From: CBDCCV01 sp965215025 | GTDB lineage: Bacteria; Bacteroidota; Rhodothermia; Rhodothermales; Salinibacteraceae | Length of the DNA stretch: 64,000 bases | Assembly: GCA_965215025.1 (NCBI GenBank) | Contig: CBDCCV010000002.1 | Coordinates: 248,001 to 312,000, forward strand | Direction of reading: 5' to 3' | Notes under the pieces: generated by a model | What the model saw: only the letters and a program-made list of their open reading frames with translations | What the model was told of the DNA's origin: nothing | Databases searched by the model: none | Translations under genes and position numbers: made by a program | In this document: piece by piece, positions 41,736-50,677 of the stretch | How the letters are laid out: every line of letters begins with the position of its first letter | Position numbering within the stretch: position 1 is the first letter of the stretch

Positions 41736-43694
41736 ATGAAACGCCGCCCCAGTGCTGACCCATCGCGCGCTTCTGCTATGCTTGATGCTTTTTTGATCGT
41801 ATGGAAAACGGCCTTTGTCCTACTCGCAGTGGTGGGCCTCACCGGCGTTGCGAGCAGCCGCGCCGCTCCCCAAGGCAAAGGCGGGAGCGAGGCCGCGCGG
41901 GTCGTCCGCTCCGTGCCGGTGCCGGCCTCTGCGCCCCGCGCCGCCGACACGAGCCTGACCGGCAGCTGGCAGGGCGCGCTTAGCCTGCCGGGCGGCGCGA
42001 GCCTGCGCATCCTCTTCCACTTAGAGGAAGAAGGCGGGCAGCTCACGGCCACGATGGAAAGCCCGGATCAGGGGTCGGGGCGCATCCCCGTGAGCGGCGC
42101 CGCACGCGAGGGCGACAGCCTGCGCCTGGAGGTGGAGGCCATCGGCGGGGCGTACGCGGGGCGGGTCGAGGGCGAGACCATCAGCGGGACGTGGCGGCAG
42201 GGCGGCCAGGCCTTTCCGCTGAACCTGACGCGCAGCCAAGCAAGCGAAGCGGAGGAAAGCCAGCCCGCCGCCGAGGTGCGTCAGCCCGGCGAGCCGGACG
42301 TGGCCGGCCTCTGGCAGGGCACGCTCCGCCTGCCCACCGGCGACACGCTCCGCGTCGTCTTCGACATCGCCGAGGCCGAGGGCGGCGCGCTCACCGCCGA
42401 GGCCATCAGCCCGGACCAGGGCGGCGGGCGCATCCCCGTAGAGCGCATCCGCCTGGAGGGGGAGAGCCTGCGTGTAGAGATGCCCGCCGTGGGTGCCACG
42501 TTCGAGGGCGTCGTAGGCGAGGGGGCCGAAGCCATCGAGGGCCAGTTCACGCAGGGCGGCTCCGCGCTGCCGCTCACGCTGCGCCGGACCGACGCCGTGC
42601 CCGATGCTGCCGCGCCGCCCGTCCGCTCGCAGACGCCCAAGCCGCCGTTCCCGTACGAGGCTGAAGACGTCACCTTCGAGAACGCCGCCGACGGGGTCAC
42701 GCTCGCCGGCACGCTCACTTTGCCCGAGGGCGAGGGGCCGCACCCGGCGGCCGTCCTCATCAGCGGCTCCGGCCCGCAGGACCGCGACGAGGCGCTGGCC
42801 GGCCACAAGCCGTTCCTCGTCCTGGCCGATCACCTCACGCGCCGCGGCATCGCCGTACTGCGCTTTGACGACCGAGGCGTGGGCGCCTCCACCGGCGCTT
42901 TCACCGAGGCCACCTCGGAGGACTTCGCCCGCGACGCCGCCGCCGCGCTGCGCTACCTGCAAGCGCGCCCGGAGATCGACGGCGGCGAGATCGGCCTCAT
43001 CGGTCACAGCGAGGGCGCTCTCGTGGCGCCGATGGCGGCAAACGCCACAGGCAGCGCCGCCTTCCTCGTCCTCCTGGCCGGCCCCGGCGTGCGCGGCGAT
43101 ACACTTCTGGCCCGGCAGAACGCCCTCATCTTCGAGGCGATGGGCATGAGCGAAGAGGGCGCCGCCGCCTACGAAGCGCAGATGCTCGGCGCCCTGGCGC
43201 GCCTCCCATCCACCTCGCCCGACGAGCCGTTGCCTGACACGCTCCGTGCCGCCCTGCGCGCCGACTTCCGCGCCGCCGCCGAGGCCATGACGCCCGCCGA
43301 CCGCGCCGTCTACGGCCCCACCGACTCGACCGCTTTCGCGCAGACGCTTGACGTGCTTACCGCGCAGCTCGCTCAGCCGTGGATGCGCTACTTCCTGGCG
43401 TACGACCCGGCCCCGGCGCTGCGCCGCGTGGACGCGCCCGTCCTGGCGCTCTTCGGTGAGAAGGACCTCCAGGTGCCGCCGGAGCAGAACGCCGAGGCCG
43501 TCCGCGCCGCCCTCGCCGCCGGGGGGAACGAGGACGCTACCGTCCGCACGCTCCCCGGCCTGAACCACCTTTTCCAAACGTCCGAGACGGGCGCCCCCGG
43601 CGAGTACGCGCAGATCGAGGAGACGATGGCCCCCGCCGCGCTCGACGCCATCAGCGCGTGGATTCAAGCGCACACCGCAGCCGGCGCGGAATAA
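41736..43694 (+). CDS. Exported alpha/beta hydrolase with two N-terminal beta domains
   Basis: 652 residues from the ATG at 41736; another ATG at 41778 also gives a signal peptide. Residues ~70-169 and ~187-287 are two copies of the same ~100-residue beta domain (TGSWQGALSLPGGASLRI and AGLWQGTLRLPTGDTLRV; each has SPDQGSGRIPV or SPDQGGGRIPV). From ~310 a serine hydrolase domain follows: LISGSGPQDRDE, LRFDDRGVGAS, nucleophile Ser425 in GHSEGA, acid near LFGEKDLQVPP, and His in LPGLNHLFQ. Likely a periplasmic esterase or peptidase. A related beta domain ends the amidohydrolase-like protein at 17 kb. Confidence 0.85.
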   Translation: MKRRPSADPSRASAMLDAFLIVWKTAFVLLAVVGLTGVASSRAAPQGKGGSEAARVVRSVPVPASAPRAADTSLTGSWQGALSLPGGASLRILFHLEEEGGQLTATMESPDQGSGRIPVSGAAREGDSLRLEVEAIGGAYAGRVEGETISGTWRQGGQAFPLNLTRSQASEAEESQPAAEVRQPGEPDVAGLWQGTLRLPTGDTLRVVFDIAEAEGGALTAEAISPDQGGGRIPVERIRLEGESLRVEMPAVGATFEGVVGEGAEAIEGQFTQGGSALPLTLRRTDAVPDAAAPPVRSQTPKPPFPYEAEDVTFENAADGVTLAGTLTLPEGEGPHPAAVLISGSGPQDRDEALAGHKPFLVLADHLTRRGIAVLRFDDRGVGASTGAFTEATSEDFARDAAAALRYLQARPEIDGGEIGLIGHSEGALVAPMAANATGSAAFLVLLAGPGVRGDTLLARQNALIFEAMGMSEEGAAAYEAQMLGALARLPSTSPDEPLPDTLRAALRADFRAAAEAMTPADRAVYGPTDSTAFAQTLDVLTAQLAQPWMRYFLAYDPAPALRRVDAPVLALFGEKDLQVPPEQNAEAVRAALAAGGNEDATVRTLPGLNHLFQTSETGAPGEYAQIEETMAPAALDAISAWIQAHTAAGAE

Positions 43695-43922
43695 CGCAAG
43701 TTGTGGAGTGCAGCGGAGACGCTCGCCTTTCGTCATTTTGAGCGCGTGCTCAACCCGCGACTAGCGTTGGGTTAGTGAAGTAAACAACAAGGCGCACGTG
43801 GGCCTGATCAGGCCAGAGCGCTGCGATTGATTACGGGAACCGCCGCGCGTTTATTGAAGCGTACCGGAGGCGCCGCGCCTCCTCTGCCCGTCTGTGCTCC
43901 GCCCACGCCCCTTGCCGCTCCT
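43695..43922. other. Intergenic region with short palindromes
   Basis: Contains TTGAGC-GCGT-GCTCAA (43738-43753) within a GTCATTTTGAGC word like the 60.2-kb repeat family, and a perfect 14-bp palindrome GGCCTGATCAGGCC (43801-43814). No gene is supported: the frame that extends upstream of the next gene is low-complexity. Confidence 0.45.
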
Positions 43923-44567
43923 ATGCCTTCTGAGAACCGCTCCGCGCCGTCCGAGGAAGCCGCCTCGCCGCTCTCCGAGCGCGACGACGCTCCGCCGCCT
44001 GAGCAAGAGGCCCCGCCCAAGCTGGCCGACAACTGGATGCTGGTGCTCCTGCGCGGCCTCATCGAAGGCCTCTTCATCGTCCTCTACTTCGTCCCAGGCC
44101 TGGAATCGGTGCCGGCGCTGACCGTGTTCGCGGCGGGGGTGGTGGCCGGCGGCAGCGTCATCGAGCTGATCATGGCCATGCGCCTGCCTGGGCACGCCTT
44201 CCGCGGCATCCTGCTCTTTAGCGGCGTCGTGGGCCTGTGCATCGCCGCTTTCCTCTTCTACGCCTATCCGGGGACGACGGACCTCTTCGTGGTCGTCGGC
44301 GGGCTGTGGGTGGCGCTGCGCGGGTTCGCGGCGCTCTGGCTGGGCCTCTCCATCGTAGAAGGGACGTTCGACCGCGCCGTGCCGATGGTCGCCGGGGTGG
44401 TCGGGCTGCTTGCCGGCGCCTGGGCCATGATCTTCCTGACGGTGGAGGTGCCCGCGCTGGTGAACCTCGTGGCGTTCTACGGCGCCGTCTCGCTCGTCGT
44501 GCACCTGCTCGTGGCCCTGCGGATGCGCTCCGAAGAGCAGCGCCTGCTCGCGTCGCAGGAAGGATAG
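43923..44567 (+). CDS. HdeD/DUF308-like membrane protein
   Basis: 214 residues from the ATG at 43923. An acidic, proline-rich, ~45-residue N-terminal tail leads into six membrane segments, starting NWMLVLLRGLIEGLFIVLYF, which is the W..LLRG opening of the HdeD/DUF308 family. Later helices show the paired pattern of that family (GGLWVALRGFAALWLG, VAGVVGLLAGAWAM). HdeD proteins are linked to acid or envelope stress, but the mechanism is unknown. Inner membrane. Confidence 0.75.
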   Translation: MPSENRSAPSEEAASPLSERDDAPPPEQEAPPKLADNWMLVLLRGLIEGLFIVLYFVPGLESVPALTVFAAGVVAGGSVIELIMAMRLPGHAFRGILLFSGVVGLCIAAFLFYAYPGTTDLFVVVGGLWVALRGFAALWLGLSIVEGTFDRAVPMVAGVVGLLAGAWAMIFLTVEVPALVNLVAFYGAVSLVVHLLVALRMRSEEQRLLASQEG

Positions 44568-44622
44568 CGTTGCGCCGGGGCTAGACGCCTTCTTCGGCCG
44601 AGCGTCGTTTTCTTCTGAGGGC

Positions 44623-44650
44623 GTAGAGGCACGGCGCGCCGTGCCTCCAC
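44623..44650. repeat. Palindrome P4 (GTAG-type family)
   Basis: 28 bp, GTAGAGGCACGGCG with CGCCGTGCCTCCAC, one mismatch. It lies 55 bp past the HdeD-like stop. Confidence 0.8.
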
Positions 44651-44699
44651 CTCGACGGTGAGGAACCAGTCAGATCCTAAACCTGGCAAAAAGACAACA

Positions 44700-46532
44700 A
44701 TGCCGGACCCAAGCGCCGCACGCGCTAAAAGACGAAACGCCGTCGAGCCGGCCGAGCATCCGGGCATGGGCGCCGTGCCGCGCGCGGGCGCCGGGGGCGC
44801 CACCTTCCGCGTCTGGGCGCCGAACGCGGAAGGCGTCTTCGTGATGGGCGCCTTCAACGAGTGGAGCCGCCGCGCGCATCCGCTCGCCAAAGAAGGGGGC
44901 GGCTACTGGTCGGCCACCGTCGCCGGGGCCGAGGCCGGGCAGGAGTACAAGTTCGTCATCCTGAGCGGCGAGGACGAGCTGATCAAGAGCGATCCGTACG
45001 CGCGCTGCATGGTCAACTCCACCGGCAACGCCGTTATCTACGACGCCGATGCGTTCGACTGGGAAGGCGACGATTTTCCGCTGCCGCCGTGGAACGAACT
45101 CGTCCTCTACGAGCTGCACATCGGGACCTTCTCGCAGGACGACCCCGGCACGCTCTACGGCGCCGCCGAGCGCCTGGGCTACCTCAGAGAGCTGGGCGTG
45201 AACGCCATCGAGCTGATGCCGCTGGCCGAGTTCGCAGGCGATTACTCGTGGGGCTACAACCCGTCGCATCCGTTCTCGGTGGAGAGTGCCTACGGCGGCC
45301 CGGACGCGCTCAAAAGCTTCGTCAAGGACGCGCACTACCACGGCATCGCCGTCTTCCTCGACGTGGTGTACAACCACTTCGGCCCGAGCGACCTCGACCT
45401 CTGGCGCTTCGACGGCTGGGGCGAAGAGGACCACGGCGGCATCTATTTTTACAACGACGCGCGCGCCGATACGCCCTGGGGCCAGACCCGGCCCGACTAC
45501 GGCCGCCAAGAGGTGCGCCGCTACATCCGCGACAACGCCATGATGTGGATCGAGGACTTCCACCTCGACGGGCTGCGCTGGGACGGCACCGTCTTCATCC
45601 GCCGCACGGACTTCTCCGGCGGCACGGATCTGCCCGACGGCTGGCGCCTGATGCAGGACATCAACCGCGAGGTGCAGGAGAAGGGCCTCGCCGCGCTCAT
45701 GATCGCCGAGGACCTACAGGGCGAGGCGAGCCTGACGCAGCCCGTCGAAGACGGCGGCGCCGGCTTCTCGGCGCAGTGGGACGCCGGCTTCGTGCACCCC
45801 ATCCGCGAGGCGCTGATTCCGGATGACGACGGCGCGCGCGACCTCGAAAAGGTGCGCGACGCCTTCCTGCACCGCTACGACGCGGACGCCTTCCGGCGCG
45901 TCGTCTACACCGAAAGCCACGACGAGGTGGCCAACGGGCGTGCGCGCCTGCCGCAAGAGATCGGCGGCGAAGATCCTGAAAGCTGGGTGGCCAAGAAGCG
46001 CTCCACGCTCGGCGCCGCGCTCGTGATGACGGCGCCCGGCATCCCCATGCTCTTCCAGGGGCAGGAGTTCTTGGAAGACGAGTGGTTCCGCGACACCGAC
46101 CCCTTGGACTGGGACCGCCTCAAAGACACGGGCGGCATCCGCGATCTCTACCGCGACCTCATCGCCCTGCGCCGCAACCTCCGCGGCGCCACGCGCGGCC
46201 TCACCGGGCAGGGCGCCGCCTGCATCCACTCTAACGACGAGGCCAAGGTGCTGGCCTTCCACCGCTGGGCCGAGGGCGGCCCCTCCGGCAGCACCGTCGC
46301 CGTCTTCAACTTCTCGGAAAACGCGCACGACGGCTACACGCTCGGCTTCCCGGCGGCGGGGACGTGGCGCGTCCGCCTCAGCACGGATTGGGAGGGCTAC
46401 GACGCCGATTTCGGCAACCACCCGACGCCCGACGTGGAGGCTGCGCCAGAAGCGTACGACGGGCAGCCGGCGCGGGGCGATGTTTCTTTTGGGCCGTACA
46501 GCGCTATCGTCCTCTCGCAAGATGCCGGATGA
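44700..46532 (+). CDS. GH13 alpha-glucan enzyme, branching-enzyme-like
   Basis: 610 residues from the ATG at 44700. An N-terminal CBM48-type beta sandwich (residues ~30-120: GGATFRVWAPNAEGVFVMG, FNEWSRRAHPL) precedes a GH13 barrel. Catalytic residues by motif: Asp295 in DGLRWDGT (nucleophile), Glu337 in LMIAEDL (acid/base), Asp408 in ESHDEV. Other motifs are VVYNHFGPSDLDLW and GIPMLFQGQEFLED. This matches glycogen-branching-like proteins and relatives of TreZ. Because it lacks the longer N-terminal region of classical GlgB, an alpha-amylase-like role is also possible. No glgA or glgC is adjacent. Confidence 0.87.
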   Translation: MPDPSAARAKRRNAVEPAEHPGMGAVPRAGAGGATFRVWAPNAEGVFVMGAFNEWSRRAHPLAKEGGGYWSATVAGAEAGQEYKFVILSGEDELIKSDPYARCMVNSTGNAVIYDADAFDWEGDDFPLPPWNELVLYELHIGTFSQDDPGTLYGAAERLGYLRELGVNAIELMPLAEFAGDYSWGYNPSHPFSVESAYGGPDALKSFVKDAHYHGIAVFLDVVYNHFGPSDLDLWRFDGWGEEDHGGIYFYNDARADTPWGQTRPDYGRQEVRRYIRDNAMMWIEDFHLDGLRWDGTVFIRRTDFSGGTDLPDGWRLMQDINREVQEKGLAALMIAEDLQGEASLTQPVEDGGAGFSAQWDAGFVHPIREALIPDDDGARDLEKVRDAFLHRYDADAFRRVVYTESHDEVANGRARLPQEIGGEDPESWVAKKRSTLGAALVMTAPGIPMLFQGQEFLEDEWFRDTDPLDWDRLKDTGGIRDLYRDLIALRRNLRGATRGLTGQGAACIHSNDEAKVLAFHRWAEGGPSGSTVAVFNFSENAHDGYTLGFPAAGTWRVRLSTDWEGYDADFGNHPTPDVEAAPEAYDGQPARGDVSFGPYSAIVLSQDAG

Positions 46533-46667
46533 ACCGGCAGAGCGCTGCGGGGAACTGTGCGGCGGCGCTTTGTTGAAAAGGGCGAAGCGCGCAGGGGGCC
46601 GGATGCTCCGCGCGCAGGCTTTCTAACTTTGCTCAACTCTCTAACTTGGCTTAACGAGGTGCCCCCC

Positions 46668-47102
46668 ATGAAAGAAGACGTTCGTCAAAACGTGCAGCAG
46701 GTTGCTCAGACGCTGGAGCAGTGCTTAAAGGAGTACTTCCGCGAGGTCACTCCCAAGGAGCAGGCCATCGCCGTGGAGATGGAGGAGGGCGGCTTCGGCC
46801 CGTACGAGGAAGGCCGGGGCGTGACGAGCGAGGTCCACTTCCACCGCCCTGACGGCGGCCACACCCGCAGCCACCTCACCGTGGACACGGCCGGCGGCAA
46901 CGTCTACAAGATCACCGTGCAGATGGCCGAGCGCCCCGCCGAGACGTTCACCATGAGCATCCCCGACGCGAACATGCCGGCCGAGGGCGTGCAGCCTTTC
47001 ACCGGCGAGCTGTGCCAGCATCTGCTCGACGAGCTGAAGCGCGTCACCGGCGAGGAGGCCTTGCGCGACGCCACGGCCAAGGCGGAAGACCCCGGCCAGT
47101 GA
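46668..47102 (+). CDS. Small soluble protein of unknown function
   Basis: 144 residues from the ATG at 46668, which has GAGGTG ~8 bp upstream; the frame also extends upstream but without support. An N-terminal helix (MKEDVRQNVQQVAQTLEQ) precedes a beta-rich domain (VTSEVHFHRPDGGHTRSHLT, VYKITVQMAERPAE), and a helix with PFTGELCQHLLDELKRVTG closes it. Acidic, no signal peptide. I do not recognise the family. Confidence 0.65.
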   Translation: MKEDVRQNVQQVAQTLEQCLKEYFREVTPKEQAIAVEMEEGGFGPYEEGRGVTSEVHFHRPDGGHTRSHLTVDTAGGNVYKITVQMAERPAETFTMSIPDANMPAEGVQPFTGELCQHLLDELKRVTGEEALRDATAKAEDPGQ

Positions 47103-47256
47103 CTACTGCTGGCGCTGCGGCCTTGGAAGGCCGTCCGCTACGCGGCAGCGGCCCGCTTCTTTCCGTGAAGAACCATCCCGGCGTAGGGCGGCTATAAGTT
47201 TTCGACGCGCATCCGGACAAAGGCGTCCTTCTGTATCAAAGCGTACGAGGTCCCGC

Positions 47257-49008
47257 ATGACTACTCCCACCCCCGAAGCCCTTGCCGCCCTCGCCCCCGA
47301 CCGTGTAGATTGGCACGACCTGGCCGATGGCGTTCAGATCAACGAGGCGGCCTGGACCGAGCAGGCGCAGCGCATCCTCGACGCCGGCGCCGTCGAACTC
47401 ATCGCCGCGCTTCACCGCGCGCTCGACAGCGAGCGGCAGAACCTCCTGGCCCAGCGCCGCGCCCGTCAGGAAGCCTTCGATGACGGCGAGATGCCCGATT
47501 ATCTGCCCGAGGACGAGCACCCCGAGGCCCGCAGCGACTGGCAGGTGGCTGAGCTACCCGAAGACTGCCTCCAGCGCCGCGTCGAGATCACCGGCCCGAT
47601 CTCGGACCCGAAGATGGTCATCAACATGCTCAGCCGCAACGAAGGGGGCGACCGCGCCGACGCGGCCATGCTCGACTTCGAGGACTCGCTCAAGCCGGCC
47701 TGGCACAACCTCATGCAGGGCCACGAAAACCTCATCGGCGCCGCCGAGGGCACGCTCACTTACGAGAAAAAAGGCAAGGGCGGCCAGCCCGGCAAAGAGT
47801 ACCGCCTCGACCCGGAGGACATGCCGCTCCTCATGGTGCGCATCCGCGGGCTGCACCTCAGCGAGTCGAATCTGCGCGTGGATGGGAAGCCGGTCGCCGG
47901 CCCGATCATGGACCTCGCCTTGGCAGCCTGCCACACAGCGCAGACACTCATCGATAAAGGGAAGACGCCCAAATACTACGTCCCCAAGGTCGAGCATTAC
48001 AAAGAGGCGCGCTGGTTCAACGCGCTCTTCGTCCAAATCCAGGAAGCGCTCTCGATCCCCGTGGGCACGTTCAAGGCCACTTTCCTGATCGAGACGCTGC
48101 CGGCGGCGTACCAGATGGAGGAGATCTTGTACGAGTACCGCGAGCACGCCGCCGGCCTCAACGGCGGGCGCTGGGACAAGATTTTCTCCGACATCAAAGT
48201 CCTCAAAGAGCACGCGGACCGCGTCCTGGCCGACCGGAACTGGATCAACATCCAGCGGCCGTGGATGGAGATGTACGTGAAGCAGCTCATCCGCGTGTGC
48301 CACAAGCACGGCGCCTTCGGCATGGGCGGCATGGCCCCGCAGACGCCCGGCAAGTCCGAGGAGCTGCGCGAAGAGCAGACGGCCGGCGTCGTAAGCGACA
48401 AGGAGTTCGAGGCGCGAATCGGCCACGACGGCTGCTGGGTCAGTCACCCGTACTTCATCGGCCCGGCCATGAAGCCGTTCGAGGAGAAGCTCAGCGCCGA
48501 GGGGAAGAAGAATCAGCTCGACGTCATGCCCGACATCCCCGAGCGCCCGGACCTCATGCCCAAGGCCGAGGGGCCGAAGACGATGGACGGCATCCGCGTG
48601 AACGTGCGCGTGAGCATCGGCTACATGAAGGGCTGGCTTCAGGACCTCGGCGCCGTGGGCTGGGACAACCGGATGGAGGACTTGGCCACGTTCGAGATCA
48701 GCCGGGCGCAGACGTGGCAGTGGCTCCACCACAGCGTCGCCTTAGACGACGGCACGGAGGTCACAAAAGCGCTTGTCGGAAAGGTCTTCGACGAGGAGCT
48801 TGAAAAAATTGAGGCCGAGGCACGCGAGTTCTTCGAGAGCTACGGCGAGGAGCGCACGCAGAAAGAAGTGCAGCGCTTCCGCCGCGCCCGCGAGGTGGCC
48901 GAGCGCATCTTCACCGAGGACGCCTTCCGCCCGTTCCTCACCTGCCATTCCGACCGCGTGGGCGACGAGGAGCAGCGCCAAGCGCTCCTGCGCGAGAACT
49001 CGTGCTGA
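47257..49008 (+). CDS. aceB: Malate synthase
   Basis: 583 residues. Condenses glyoxylate with acetyl-CoA to malate, second step of the glyoxylate shunt. Malate synthase A features: VEITGPISDPKMVINML, the Mg/glyoxylate region MLDFEDSLKPAW, the catalytic arginine in LLMVRIRGLHL, FLIETLPAAYQMEE with its metal-binding Glu, LNGGRWDKIFSDIK with its Asp, GAFGMGGMAPQ, and the C-terminal MEDLATFEISRAQTWQW carrying the catalytic-base Asp. The ATG has GAGGT 8 bp upstream. It is followed by isocitrate lyase on the same strand. Confidence 0.95.
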   Translation: MTTPTPEALAALAPDRVDWHDLADGVQINEAAWTEQAQRILDAGAVELIAALHRALDSERQNLLAQRRARQEAFDDGEMPDYLPEDEHPEARSDWQVAELPEDCLQRRVEITGPISDPKMVINMLSRNEGGDRADAAMLDFEDSLKPAWHNLMQGHENLIGAAEGTLTYEKKGKGGQPGKEYRLDPEDMPLLMVRIRGLHLSESNLRVDGKPVAGPIMDLALAACHTAQTLIDKGKTPKYYVPKVEHYKEARWFNALFVQIQEALSIPVGTFKATFLIETLPAAYQMEEILYEYREHAAGLNGGRWDKIFSDIKVLKEHADRVLADRNWINIQRPWMEMYVKQLIRVCHKHGAFGMGGMAPQTPGKSEELREEQTAGVVSDKEFEARIGHDGCWVSHPYFIGPAMKPFEEKLSAEGKKNQLDVMPDIPERPDLMPKAEGPKTMDGIRVNVRVSIGYMKGWLQDLGAVGWDNRMEDLATFEISRAQTWQWLHHSVALDDGTEVTKALVGKVFDEELEKIEAEAREFFESYGEERTQKEVQRFRRAREVAERIFTEDAFRPFLTCHSDRVGDEEQRQALLRENSC

Positions 49009-49095
49009 CGACGGCCAACCGCTGACGACAGACCGCCGCTCGTTAGCCGGAAAAGAAGCGGCGGTCTGCCGTCGGCCGTCTGCGGTCTCATCGCC
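49009..49095. repeat. Large inverted repeat of the GACGACGGCC family between aceB and aceA
   Basis: Left arm words GACGACGGCCAACCGCTGAC and GACAGACCGCCGCT; right arm AGCGGCGGTCTGCCGTCGG and CCGTCTGCGGTCTC, a near complement ~30 bp long around GTTAGCCGGAAAAG. It could reduce read-through into aceA. Confidence 0.7.
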
Positions 49096-49145
49096 GCACC
49101 GAAGCATTCACATCACAGCATCACCAGAGCACGGAGGCACCACAG

Positions 49146-50441
49146 ATGGAAGCACGCACGAACGGACGCGCCACGGCGCAAGACCTCACCAAAGATTGGC
49201 AGACGAACGACCGCTGGGACGGCATCGAGCGCCCTTACACGGCCGAGGACGTGGACAAGCTGCGCGGCTCGTTCCACATCGAGCACACCTTAGCCCGGCG
49301 CGGCGCCGAGCGCCTCTGGGACCTTTTGCAAGAAGACGAACCCGTGCGCGCCCTCGGCGCCCTCACCGGCAACCAGGCGCTTCAGCAGGTCAAGGCCGGC
49401 CTGAAAGCGATCTACCTCAGTGGATGGCAGGTGGCCGCCGACGCCAACCTCTCCGGGCAGATGTACCCGGACCAAAGCCTCTACGCCTCGAACAGCGTCC
49501 CCGACGTCGTCCGCCGCATCAACAACACGCTCCGCCGCGCCGACGAGATCGCCCACGCCGAGGGGAGTGACAGCGAGACGCACTGGATGGCCCCCATCGT
49601 GGCCGACGCCGAGGCCGGCCACGGCGGCGTCCTCCACGCCTTTGAGCTGATGAAGGCGTGCGTCGAGGCGGGCGCCGCCGGCGTCCACTTCGAGGACCAG
49701 CTCGCCGCCGAGAAGAAGTGCGGCCACCTCGGCGGGAAGGTCTTGGTGCCCACGAAGCAGTTCGTCGAAGTGCTCACGGCCGCACGCCTCGCCGCCGACG
49801 TCCAGGGCGTGCCCACGCTCCTCATCGCCCGCACCGACGCCGACAGCGCGCAGCTGCTCACGAGCGACCACGACGAGCGCGACCGCCCCTTCATCACTTC
49901 CCAAGAGCGCACGAGCGAGGGCTTCTACCGCGTCTCGGGCGGGCTGGAGATGGCCATCGCGCGCAGCCTCGCCTACGCCCCCTACGCCGACCTGCTCTGG
50001 TTCGAGACCTCGACGCCGGACCTCGGCCAGGCCAAGGAATTTGCCGACGCCATCCATGAGGAGTTCCCCGGCAAGATGATGGCGTACAACTGCTCGCCGA
50101 GCTTCAACTGGAAGCAGCACCTCTCCGAGGAGGAGATGGAGCGCTTCCAGCGCGAGATCGGCCGGATGGGCTACAAGTTCCAGTTCGTCACCTTAGCCGG
50201 CTTCCACAGCCTGAACTACTCCATGTTCGACCTCGCGCACGGCTACCGCGCGCGCGGCATGGCGGCGTACTCTCAGCTTCAGCAGGCCGAGTTTGCTGAT
50301 GAAGAGAAGGGCTACACGGCCACGAAGCATCAGCGCGAGGTGGGCACGGGCTACTTCGACGAGGTGAAGACGGTCATCACCGGCGGCGAGACCTCCACGG
50401 CCGCCATGAAAGGCTCCACCGAGACGGCGCAGTTCCACTAA
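49146..50441 (+). CDS. aceA: Isocitrate lyase
   Basis: 431 residues, the usual bacterial length. Splits isocitrate into glyoxylate and succinate. The signature KKCGHLGGKVLVP has the catalytic Cys192. The TGNQALQQVKAGLKAIYLSG segment, noted as GNQALQQVKAG, and PIVADAEAGHGG with its metal-site Asp are present. IARTDADSAQLLTSD and NCSPSFNWK complete the active site. With aceB 137 bp upstream it forms the glyoxylate shunt, which permits growth on acetate, fatty acids and alcohols and fits the acyl-chain catabolism genes that follow. Confidence 0.97.
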   Translation: MEARTNGRATAQDLTKDWQTNDRWDGIERPYTAEDVDKLRGSFHIEHTLARRGAERLWDLLQEDEPVRALGALTGNQALQQVKAGLKAIYLSGWQVAADANLSGQMYPDQSLYASNSVPDVVRRINNTLRRADEIAHAEGSDSETHWMAPIVADAEAGHGGVLHAFELMKACVEAGAAGVHFEDQLAAEKKCGHLGGKVLVPTKQFVEVLTAARLAADVQGVPTLLIARTDADSAQLLTSDHDERDRPFITSQERTSEGFYRVSGGLEMAIARSLAYAPYADLLWFETSTPDLGQAKEFADAIHEEFPGKMMAYNCSPSFNWKQHLSEEEMERFQREIGRMGYKFQFVTLAGFHSLNYSMFDLAHGYRARGMAAYSQLQQAEFADEEKGYTATKHQREVGTGYFDEVKTVITGGETSTAAMKGSTETAQFH

Positions 50442-50587
50442 GGAGCGAGTGGCGAGTGGCGTCCCGTTGCTTCGCTCAGCACCGGAAGGCGCGCGGCAGG
50501 GCCTTTCACGTTTGCGCGGAGGAGCCTGCCCGCAATGGCGTTACATCAAAGCCGGTTGATGCGCCGCGGTTTGCCTCTATCGATGCC

Positions 50588-50615
50588 GTAGCGACGTAAG
50601 GCCTTGCGTCGCTGC
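50588..50615. repeat. Palindrome P5 (GTAG-type family)
   Basis: 28 bp, GTAGCGACGTAAGG with CCTTGCGTCGCTGC; the two mismatches are both transitions that keep G-U pairing in RNA. It lies 147 bp past aceA. The rest of 50442-50677 shows nothing else. Confidence 0.75.
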
Positions 50616-50677
50616 CTCGGCGTTTCTACCAGGACAAAGGGTAGAGGTCCAGCTCAACGAGGCGGCCGGATCTGGCA

